The notes under the pieces are model-generated. The model had not been told where the DNA came from, searched no databases, and worked only from the letters and a program-made list of their open reading frames with translations. 9,035 bases of DNA, taken from NCBI GenBank assembly GCA_028694545.1, contig JAQVKV010000050.1, positions 1 to 9,035 on the forward strand, written 5' to 3'. Position 1 is the first letter of the stretch; each line of letters begins with the position of its first letter. The DNA is from Zavarzinia sp. (GTDB lineage: Bacteria > Pseudomonadota > Alphaproteobacteria > Zavarziniales > Zavarziniaceae). The translations under genes were made by a program, and so were the position numbers. Positions 1 through 5,075 of the stretch are shown here, piece after piece.

Positions 1-18
1 CCGACGCTCTTCCGATCT
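1..18. other. Illumina adapter remnant at contig end
   Basis: Bases 2-18 read CGACGCTCTTCCGATCT, which is identical to the last 17 bases of the standard Illumina (TruSeq read 1) adapter. Base 1 no longer matches. This is library sequence that survived trimming, not biology. It implies that the low-coordinate end of the window is a contig end and that nothing biological can be read beyond about position 19. Confidence 0.93.
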
Positions 19-109
19 TGCCATTTTGGCCGCGGATGCGCTGTTGGTGGCGCGCGGTCCTGGCAGCAAACTTTCGCTACTTTTGAGGTCCCCGGGGGGT
101 GTTGCGGGC
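19..109. other. Non-coding stretch downstream of the HNH gene; possible cos/packaging region
   Basis: No gene can be closed here. On the minus strand, downstream of the HNH stop, the sequence starts C- and G-rich, passes through an AAAGTAGCGAAAGTTTG stretch at about 68-84, then GGACCGCGCGCC at 60-49. It ends with an ATG at 24-22 that runs straight into adapter after two codons. In HK97-like siphoviruses the HNH gene lies next to cos and the small terminase gene. By position, this stretch could hold cos and the start of the terminase gene. That is inference; no cohesive end can be read from sequence alone. Confidence 0.3.
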
Positions 110-454
110 TCATGTGCAGCGCCGCGTATTGCCGAAGCCGCCATCCTGCGCCGCCGTCTTGCGGCCATGGCACGAGGCACACAGCGCCTGCCAGCGGCTG
201 CAATCCCAGAACACCGTCTCATCACCACCATGGGGATCGATGTGGTCGACGACGCTGGCTGATCGGATCAGGTCATGACGCGCGCATTCCACACACAGCG
301 GATGCTCTTGCAGGAACGCGGCGCGTTCCGTTCGCCAGCGCTTCGAGCGGTAGAGCGCACGTGCCACCGGATTGCGCCTGCTTGCGTAATCATGATCGCG
401 CTCGCGCTTGTCGCGCCGGCCAACCGGGCGATGGATCGGCGGACGCACGGGCAT
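110..454 (-). CDS. Phage HNH endonuclease
   Basis: A 114-residue protein with a compact HNH (beta-beta-alpha metal) nuclease fold. The visible order is a basic N-terminus (1-40), a CVEC zinc knuckle (C54, C57), the DHIDPH core (D70, H71, H75), then WDCSRWQALC and CASCHGRKT (C92, C95, H96). The four cysteines should bind a structural zinc ion; H71 should be the general base and H96 a metal ligand. Length and order match the small HNH proteins that lie beside cos and terminase in HK97-like phages, where they help the terminase cut concatemeric DNA at cos. The position at the end of this cluster fits. The oddity is that the residue before WQALC is R87, where relatives usually have the Asn of the HNH triad. 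The ATG at 454 has only a weak upstream GAG, but no better in-frame start is visible. Confidence 0.9.
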   Translation of the reverse strand: MPVRPPIHRPVGRRDKRERDHDYASRRNPVARALYRSKRWRTERAAFLQEHPLCVECARHDLIRSASVVDHIDPHGGDETVFWDCSRWQALCASCHGRKTAAQDGGFGNTRRCT

Positions 455-501
455 GGGGCTGATCTCGATGATGCTGATGACGATGGTGCCGGAAACGACA
501 A

Positions 502-532
502 CGCCCGCGAGGGATCGTCTCCGTCGCGGGCG
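502..532 (-). terminator. Candidate stem-loop terminator or leader hairpin
   Basis: The arms 502-510 and 524-532 are perfectly complementary (CGCCCGCGA / TCGCGGGCG, 9 bp). The 13-base loop can form three further pairs (512-514 with 520-522). On the minus strand the stem is followed by TTGTCGTTTCC, which is only moderately T-rich. It could be an intrinsic terminator for the RuvC/DUF6362 transcript or a structured leader of the HNH gene. The stem is certain; its role is not. Confidence 0.45.
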
Positions 533-593
533 CTACTCTCCCGAGCATAGCCAGAATTTACCCCATTCAAGCCGTTTCCGTCCGTTCGAAAAC

Positions 594-606
594 TGTCCGC
601 CGGACA
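594..606. repeat. Perfect palindrome TGTCCG-C-CGGACA
   Basis: Two 6-base arms (594-599 and 601-606) flank one central base. The half-site GTCCG recurs in direct orientation at 580-584, 15 bases away, with the TTCGAA palindrome between. Symmetric half-sites just downstream of one gene and upstream of another are typical of a dimeric regulator or recombinase site. No protein can be assigned from this window. Confidence 0.5.
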
Positions 607-622
607 CCTTCCTCGCCATTGC

Positions 623-1057
623 TCACCGCCGCGCCGCACCCGCAAGCGCGATTACCTTGCGCTTCGACAGATTGCGGTTGAGCCGCCGGCCGTTGAGCCG
701 GAAGGCGATCACACAGAGCGCGTAGAGCCAGTGCTCATGGGCCGCCGAGCGCTGCAATCCGACAGTCCAGCAGATGGTTTTCCAGCGCTCGCCGTAGGCG
801 CGCAGCCAGACGATCTTGCCGTCGATCGGATCGAGCCCCACCGTCCAGCTGAGCGTCTCCTCCATCCGACTGATCGCGGCGGGTGACGGGATGACGCGCA
901 TCGGCTTTGGCTCCTGTCCGACCTTGTCGGCGAAGCTATGGATGACCTCCGGCCAGACGCTGAAATATCCCTGACGCCGGGGTTCGGGCAGGCGCTTGAG
1001 CACGAAGGCCGCTTCCGCGAGACGTTCCTCGACGAGGCTCGGTGTCCAGCCACTCAT
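623..1057 (-). CDS. DUF6362-like phage protein (putative HTH)
   Basis: A 144-residue protein that I recognise as DUF6362-like. It starts MSGWTPSLVEERLAEAAFVL, continues with a conserved LPEPRRQGYFSVWPEVIHSF block (about 23-42), then a PSPAAISRMEE segment (58-67), and ends with a basic tail. Residues about 82-122 (IVWLRAYGERWKTI, then VGLQRSAAHEHWLYAL) resemble a helix-turn-helix of the kind seen in sigma-like and small-terminase-like proteins, so DNA binding is plausible, but the function is unknown. The start was chosen because its ATG overlaps the stop of the RuvC-like gene as ATGA (1054-1057). The frame stays open well upstream, but that part lies inside the RuvC-like gene and is read there in another frame. 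It is probably translated by coupling with the resolvase. Family assignment is from memory of the sequence pattern. Confidence 0.8.
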   Translation of the reverse strand: MSGWTPSLVEERLAEAAFVLKRLPEPRRQGYFSVWPEVIHSFADKVGQEPKPMRVIPSPAAISRMEETLSWTVGLDPIDGKIVWLRAYGERWKTICWTVGLQRSAAHEHWLYALCVIAFRLNGRRLNRNLSKRKVIALAGAARR

Positions 1058-1590
1058 CGCATACCGCCTGCGGTTTCCATCGCCCACAGCAACAGCGCGA
1101 TGGCGTCGGCCTCGTTGTCGTCGGCGGGCTGGTAGCCCCGCTGGCGAATGGCGGCGACGACTGCATCCTTGCCGGCATTGCCCTTGCCCGTGGCGAAGCG
1201 CTTGATCGTACCGACGGGCACGCCCTGGTAGGCCACGCACTTCCGCTCGCACCAGGCGCTCAGGGTGGCGAGGAAGCCGCCGTAGAGGTGTGCGGCATCC
1301 GTGCCGACATGTCGCCGGACCTCCTCGAACCAGATCGCCGCGATAGGCCCGGACAGCCGATCGATCTCGGTCAGCCAGTTGGTGAAGCGCAGGTAGCGCA
1401 TGCCGCCCCCGTCGTAGCGGCCCGGACGCAGCGAGATGGTGCCGCTGATGATGAGACCGTCGGGGTCGCGGATCGCCCAGCCTGTCGTGGTGCCGAGGTC
1501 GAGGGCGAGAATGGCGCCGCCCGTAGATGTGGCGATGACCGGGGCCGGATGGGGCGCGCTCTTGGAGAGGGGTGACGGGCACTGGCTCAT
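1054..1590 (-). CDS. RuvC-like Holliday-junction resolvase
   Basis: A 178-residue RNase H-fold protein of the RuvC-like phage group. The visible catalytic positions are D31 in ILALDLGTTTGWAI, E89 in AIWFEEV, and E160/D162 in the DDNEADAIAL segment, which match the four-acid pattern of RuvC. GKDAVVAAIRQRG (140-152) is the usual preceding helix. It should cleave four-way DNA junctions or other branches arising from phage recombination and replication, clearing them before packaging. The frame is open up to 1731, but the ATG at 1590 is chosen: it has AGAAGGA at a spacing of 9, whereas the upstream part is low-complexity and covers the hairpins at 1660-1729. It overlaps the next gene by 4 bases. 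A strict RuvC or a looser RuvC-like nuclease are both possible. Confidence 0.85.
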   Translation of the reverse strand: MSQCPSPLSKSAPHPAPVIATSTGGAILALDLGTTTGWAIRDPDGLIISGTISLRPGRYDGGGMRYLRFTNWLTEIDRLSGPIAAIWFEEVRRHVGTDAAHLYGGFLATLSAWCERKCVAYQGVPVGTIKRFATGKGNAGKDAVVAAIRQRGYQPADDNEADAIALLLWAMETAGGMR

Positions 1591-1599
1591 GGTGGTGGG

Positions 1600-1606
1600 T
1601 CCTTCT
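1600..1606 (-). promoter_or_regulatory. Ribosome binding site deciding the RuvC-like start
   Basis: AGAAGGA on the minus strand lies 9 bases before the ATG at 1590. It supports this start over the ATG at 1731, which lies beside GC-rich hairpins and has no good Shine-Dalgarno sequence. Confidence 0.7.
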
Positions 1607-1659
1607 CGTCTGATGTCGGTGAGGGGATAGACGGCACGGCGACCGCGCGCGAAGCCCCT

Positions 1660-1707
1660 GGGGGTGGGAGTGGGAGAACCCGCTTGGCGCGGTTCTCCCC
1701 CACCCCC
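1660..1707 (-). promoter_or_regulatory. Long nested hairpin upstream of the RuvC-like gene
   Basis: Bases 1660-1667 pair with 1700-1707 (8 bp). After a 4-base bulge (1668-1671), 1672-1680 (GGGAGAACC) pairs perfectly with 1691-1699 (GGTTCTCCC), with a further CGC/GCG stack around loop 1684-1686. The result is a stem of about 20 bp in the leader of the RuvC-like gene. There is no following T-run on the minus strand, so it does not look like a classic intrinsic terminator. Confidence 0.55.
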
Positions 1708-1729
1708 GAAGGGGGTGGCTTTCACCCCC
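1701..1729 (-). promoter_or_regulatory. Competing short stem-loops (CACCCCC / GGGGGTG)
   Basis: CACCCCC at 1701-1707 pairs perfectly with GGGGGTG at 1711-1717 (7 bp, 3-base loop). That same GGGGGTG can instead pair with CACCCCC at 1723-1729 (7 bp, 5-base loop). The first CACCCCC is also the arm used by the longer stem starting at 1660. Only one of these folds can exist at a time, which is the geometry of an attenuator. Function is inferred only from this geometry. Confidence 0.5.
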
Positions 1730-1752
1730 ACAACTTCGAGAGCGCATCAACG

Positions 1753-1991
1753 CCTTGAATCTTTTGGAGAAATCGAAGTTGGGACGGCCTATTGTGTGGG
1801 TCGCGTTACCAACTTGAATCTGCGAAAGGCCGCGCAGCGGAGCGCGCGCGAGCCAAGGTAGTTGGGACGAGCTTTCCTAACTTGAATGTGCGCGGGATGG
1901 CTGGGCGGAGCGCGGCGGCGCGAAGAGCAACGAAAGTAGTTGGGAAGCTGGCCGCCCAGCTCGCCGCAACTTGCCACAACTTGATCCTGCG
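1753..1991. repeat. Imperfect repeat array (AACTTGAAT / AGTTGGGA motifs)
   Basis: Motif B, AACTTGAATNTGCG, occurs at 1811-1824 and 1879-1892, with a diverged copy at 1978-1991 and a remnant CTTGAATCT at about 1754. Motif A, AGTTGGGAC or AGTTGGGAA, occurs at 1777-1785, 1860-1868 and 1938-1946. The motifs alternate. Two units align along their length (1809-1868 and 1877-1946), each with a GCGGAGCGCG core. Within the first unit CCAACT and AGTTGG form inverted ends. Periods are uneven (68 and 99 for motif B, 83 and 78 for motif A). Confidence 0.7.
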
Positions 1992-2022
1992 TAAGTCCGC
2001 GTAATCGGGATGAGCTGGCGCA

Positions 2023-4311
2023 TCACGAGGTCTCCTCCGTCTGATAGACCCAGACCAGGGGGTTCTCGACCGGTAGCGCCGCGCCGCTCTGTGGGCACTT
2101 GTAGGTGTTGGGAAGGACTGGGATCCGGACGGGCACGACCTCGCCGGTGTCGGGGTCTGCGGTCTCTTCTCCGGTCGGGAACGTCATGCCCTCGACGCAG
2201 AGATAGCCGAACTTCGAGCGCGAGGTTGGCAGACCGAACGGCGCGCCATCGCGAACGAACTTGATGAAACCCTTCGTCGCCAGCACGCTGATCCGTTCAC
2301 GGATCGTGTCCTTGCCGCCGAGCCCGGCCTGATTCTCGAAGCTCTCGGCGAATTGCAGCGCGGTGTAGAGCCGGCCGGCCTCGGCCTCATCGAAGAGCAG
2401 TTGAAGGATCACGTCGTGTTTGCGTGCGCGCTCGGCGTCGAGCTTCTCGCCGAACTCGCGACGCACGAGCCTTGTCTCCGAGCGGTCGATGGCGATCCAG
2501 CGTCCGTCCGCCTTGTCGACGATCATCGGCTCGATGCCGGGGCCGTTGCGGAGCTCGAAATGCAGCATCCGCTCCGGCCGGTCCTCGTCGGGCCGGTGCA
2601 TGATCACGCCGGAGGTGTAGAAGCTGCGGAGGCTGCCCGCGCCCGAGAGCGCCATGAACGGGTCCTCGACGAGCTGCTTCTTCGTGATCTTGCGGGTGTG
2701 ATGGCAGAGGATCAGGCCCGCATCCGGAGCTACGGCGTCCCGCAGCGCTTCGACCCGCTCCTGCAGGAAGAAGAGCATCGCAGTGTTGTCGTTCTCCCCG
2801 CCGCCGTCCGGCCCCCCATCGAAGAGATTGCGGATCGGGTCGATGCAGAGGATATCGGGCGCGCCATGGCCGTAGTGGGCGCGAACCGCGGCGATGGTCA
2901 GGCCCACGCCGCCGGCGTCGAGCAGCATGCGGACCTTCGGCGTGGCGACGAGATTGTCGCGCGCCGCGGCCAGGAGCGCCGGCTCGATCCGGATGGCCTG
3001 TAGGCGCTCCCGGAGGTAATGGTACTGGATCTCCGCCTGCAGATAGAAGATCCGCAGCGGCCGGCTTGGCGCAAAGCCGAGGAAGGGCACGCCCGCCGCC
3101 ATGTGGACGAGCAGACTGATCAGGAAGTCGCTCTTGCCGACCTTGGGGGCTCCGCCGAGCACCAGCATCCCGCCGGGCGTCAGCAAGCGCGGCGCGATGA
3201 TGTCGTCGGGCATCGGGCTCACGTCGTCGAGCAGTGCGCCGAGCGTGAAAACCGGCAGCGCGGACATCGGCGGCACGACGATCCGTTCGAGGGCCGGTCC
3301 GTGGCGCTCTTCATGCAGCCGCCAGAGGCGCTGTGCTTCCGAGGCGAGACGTTCGAGCGGCCAGCTGGGGCGGAGCTGGGCGGCGTTGTACTGGCAGATC
3401 GCCTCCCACGCGTCGTCGCGGCTCATGCGGCCCTCGTGCGCCATGCGGACGTAGTGGCCGATCGCGGCGCTCGCCCCATGGAAGCGGGTCCAATCGTCCG
3501 AACCGCCTTCGCGGACCGGCGTCGTCAGGACATCGGTGATCGACGGTTTGTCGGTCGAGGGGCCTGGCTCGGATCCGACCCCGACAAGCGGCGGCATGTC
3601 GGCCACGAGTTCGGCGAAGTCGCGCAGATGGACCTCGATCCGCGGGCTGTGGCGGCGGATGTTGACCAGGCGCTTGAACCCGCCCTTGTGATAGACGGAG
3701 CCGGCCAGACGGATCGGCTGGTGGGCCGATCGGAAATGGGTGTCGCCGCCGACCTTGACCGCGATGTCGCCGCGCAGCCGACAGAGAAGCGCGATATCCT
3801 CGCCCTCGGTCGGCTCGCTCAAGCGCCACCAGACATGCAGCTTGTCGAGACCGTCCGGCGTCCGGCCGCCACTTTCGACGAGCAGTGTCGGCTCGCCGAG
3901 ATGACGAACGAGGTGGTCAAGCTTGGCCGCAATGTCTCCGGCGTCGAGGTCGACCAGGACCGTCTGCATCTGCTGGACATCGGCGGCCTTGGCCTTGCCG
4001 GTCTCGGCGACCGTTCCCGGCACCACATAGAAGGCCGCCCCTTCGCGTGCTGCCCAACCGGCAAAGGAAACCGCCTTCTCCAGCAAACTGTCGTCGATCT
4101 CGATCCAGGCGTTGTGGGGACGGCCGTCGATGCCTTGGCCCTTGTCCACGAACCCGCGCAGGGGCACCCAGCCATCGCAGTAACCGAAGACCACATCGAG
4201 AAAGACGGCGATCTGCTCGGGATCCGGCTCGATGTCGAACGGATCGGCCTGCGGCGCGGCGTCGTTGAAATCGCGCCAGGCATCGAGGGAGATGACCTTG
4301 TTCCCGCTCAT
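2023..4311 (-). CDS. RepB/PrimPol-type primase fused to RecA-like ATPase
   Basis: A 762-residue replication protein. The N-terminal part (about 30-235) is an archaeo-eukaryotic-type (RepB_primase-like) domain: metal-binding DLD (D121, D123) in LVDLDAGD, then SGGRTPDG and LHVWWRL (H159), then HFRSAHQPIRLAGSVYHKGG near 192-211. The middle part is a RepA/AAA_25-type RecA fold: Walker A GGAPKVGKS (386-394), Walker B ILCIDPIRN (487-495), and a sensor-like ILCHHTRK (534-541). A winged-helix-like segment (TIRERISVLATKGFIKF, about 669-685) and a roughly 75-residue tail follow. It should prime, and possibly unwind or reload, at the element's origin. The start at 4311 overlaps the nuclease stop as ATGA and has GGAG at spacing 9; a start at 4356 would add 15 residues inside the nuclease gene. 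N-terminal WRDFNDA (12-18) recurs in the ssDNA-binding protein. Confidence 0.88.
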   Translation of the reverse strand: MSGNKVISLDAWRDFNDAAPQADPFDIEPDPEQIAVFLDVVFGYCDGWVPLRGFVDKGQGIDGRPHNAWIEIDDSLLEKAVSFAGWAAREGAAFYVVPGTVAETGKAKAADVQQMQTVLVDLDAGDIAAKLDHLVRHLGEPTLLVESGGRTPDGLDKLHVWWRLSEPTEGEDIALLCRLRGDIAVKVGGDTHFRSAHQPIRLAGSVYHKGGFKRLVNIRRHSPRIEVHLRDFAELVADMPPLVGVGSEPGPSTDKPSITDVLTTPVREGGSDDWTRFHGASAAIGHYVRMAHEGRMSRDDAWEAICQYNAAQLRPSWPLERLASEAQRLWRLHEERHGPALERIVVPPMSALPVFTLGALLDDVSPMPDDIIAPRLLTPGGMLVLGGAPKVGKSDFLISLLVHMAAGVPFLGFAPSRPLRIFYLQAEIQYHYLRERLQAIRIEPALLAAARDNLVATPKVRMLLDAGGVGLTIAAVRAHYGHGAPDILCIDPIRNLFDGGPDGGGENDNTAMLFFLQERVEALRDAVAPDAGLILCHHTRKITKKQLVEDPFMALSGAGSLRSFYTSGVIMHRPDEDRPERMLHFELRNGPGIEPMIVDKADGRWIAIDRSETRLVRREFGEKLDAERARKHDVILQLLFDEAEAGRLYTALQFAESFENQAGLGGKDTIRERISVLATKGFIKFVRDGAPFGLPTSRSKFGYLCVEGMTFPTGEETADPDTGEVVPVRIPVLPNTYKCPQSGAALPVENPLVWVYQTEETS

Positions 4312-5075
4312 GCTGGCAGGCTCCAGCAGCGTTCCGCCCACGGGCACATCCGGCACTCGTGGAAGTCACGGGTCGTGGCGATGCGCGGCAGCAGATCCCC
4401 TGCATCCGTCGCCTGAAGGATCCGCACGGCGCGGTCGCTCATACGCTGTGCGAGCCCTGCGTCGAACGACACGAGTTCGTGGTGCAGTTCGGCGGTGTCC
4501 TTGTTGATGGCGGTGAAGAGTGCTGGATTGTCGGAGATGCCGGGGACCTGCGCCTCCATGTAGGCCTGGTAGAGGGCGATCTGGGACGCGTAGACAGGCT
4601 TCGCGACAACCACGCCCTTGGCCACGGTCTCGCGCCAGTTCCTGGCGTTCATCGTCTTGCATTCCCAGAGCGCGGGAACGCCGATGTCCAGCAGCTGGGG
4701 CGCGGCGGCGATGATCCCATCGACATGACCGCGGATGCGGCCACCAGCGACCGAGAAGCCGAATTGCTCGCCGTCCGGACGGTTGCCCTTGCGGGTATAG
4801 AGATCGAACCCGGCACCGCGCAGCCAGCGGATGGCAAGATCTTCGAGCGCGTGTCCGATCTCGAAGATCCGCAGCGTCTGGCCGGAGAACTCCTGGCCCT
4901 CATCCTTCGGCGCGCCCGCGAACTCGAATTGCAGAGCGCGCTCACAGCCGTGTCCAAGGCGGGAGCCGCCGAGATAGGTCCTGGGCGCAATCGCCGCGCG
5001 TTCAGCGACGATCGCCTCATCGATGACCGCGTTGATGCGTTCGGCGCAAGTGGGGCGGTGGTCGTAGTCAAGCAT
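4308..5075 (-). CDS. Cas4/RecB-like PD-(D/E)XK exonuclease, likely Fe-S
   Basis: A 255-residue nuclease. Motifs in order: GCERAL with C44; GHALED (H75, E78); IRGHVDGI with D119; ALWECKTMN with E138 and K140; the QxxxY-like YASQIALYQAY (Q165); and a C-terminal CRMCPWAERCW with C241, C244 and C250. One early Cys plus a C-x2-C-x5-C cluster matches the 4Fe-4S clamp of Cas4/AddB/Dna2-type nucleases. D119, E138 and K140 form the active site. It should resect DNA ends, making single strands for the Sak4-like ATPase and the ssDNA-binding protein. GGAGGTG lies 8 bases before the ATG, and TGATG joins it to the DUF6511-like gene upstream. Its stop overlaps the primase start by 4 bases. There is no CRISPR array or other cas gene, so a CRISPR role is unlikely. 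Confidence 0.88.
   Translation of the reverse strand: MLDYDHRPTCAERINAVIDEAIVAERAAIAPRTYLGGSRLGHGCERALQFEFAGAPKDEGQEFSGQTLRIFEIGHALEDLAIRWLRGAGFDLYTRKGNRPDGEQFGFSVAGGRIRGHVDGIIAAAPQLLDIGVPALWECKTMNARNWRETVAKGVVVAKPVYASQIALYQAYMEAQVPGISDNPALFTAINKDTAELHHELVSFDAGLAQRMSDRAVRILQATDAGDLLPRIATTRDFHECRMCPWAERCWSLPA
4321..4327 (-). promoter_or_regulatory. Ribosome binding site deciding the primase start
   Basis: GCTGGAG on the minus strand is placed 9 bases before the ATG at 4311. This favours the overlapping ATGA start over the in-frame ATG at 4356. Confidence 0.6.

Larger units (their letters stand above)
455..622. promoter_or_regulatory. Intergenic region with hairpin and palindrome
   Basis: This 168-base gap separates the DUF6362-like stop from the HNH start, in a window where most genes overlap. 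It holds a perfect 6+1+6 palindrome (594-606) next to a second GTCCG copy at 580-584, a TTCGAA palindrome at 585-590, and a 9-bp stem-loop at 502-532. On the minus strand, TTGAAT at about 570-565 and TATGCT at about 549-544 could be read as promoter boxes, but the spacing of 15 is short and the match is weak. The region plausibly ends one transcript and starts another towards the packaging genes. Confidence 0.45.
1591..2022. other. 432-base intergenic region with hairpins and repeats
   Basis: This is by far the largest gap in the window, lying between the primase-ATPase stop and the RuvC-like start. The half near the RuvC-like gene (1651-1730) is extremely GC-rich and full of complementary C and G runs. 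The other half (1753-1991) contains imperfect repeats built on AACTTGAATNTGCG and AGTTGGGA. A small hairpin AGCTGG-CCGC-CCAGCT lies at 1946-1961. Short open frames on both strands (plus 1792-2004, minus 1789-1977) follow the repeats and show no protein features, so I do not call genes. The region may hold a replication origin, an attenuated leader, or a dispersed intergenic repeat. Confidence 0.75.

Noticed and set aside
740..850. Internal WTVGL repeat in the DUF6362-like protein (residues 71-75 and 97-101)
   Set aside because: Only five residues match and the flanks differ, so chance is the simplest explanation.
1660..1718. G-quadruplex in the GC-rich leader
   Set aside because: Within a short distance only three runs of three or more G occur (1660-1664, 1666-1668, 1672-1674). 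The fourth run is nearly 40 bases away and is better explained by hairpin pairing.
1054..1731. RuvC-like start at the upstream ATG 1731
   Set aside because: The extra 47 residues are low-complexity Gly/Pro/Arg sequence encoded by the hairpin region. A good ribosome binding site precedes the ATG at 1590.
623..1750. One 375-residue protein starting at 1750
   Set aside because: Its first 231 residues are an out-of-frame Arg/His/Pro-rich reading of the RuvC-like gene. Only the last 144 residues form the DUF6362-like protein, which has its own coupled ATG at 1057.
1753..1991. CRISPR array
   Set aside because: Repeats are short, imperfect and unevenly spaced (68 and 99 bases), the intervening sequence is itself partly repeated, and the only Cas4-like gene belongs to a phage replication cluster.
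1789..2004. Small open frames in the repeat region (plus 1792-2004, minus 1789-1977)
   Set aside because: Both follow the repeat units, lack a ribosome binding site and show no protein-like pattern.
3019..4416. Long plus-strand open frame (465 codons) opposite the primase-ATPase
   Set aside because: It is antisense to a gene with clear primase and Walker motifs. In GC-rich DNA, stop codons are rare in the opposite frame, and the translation has no recognisable domain.
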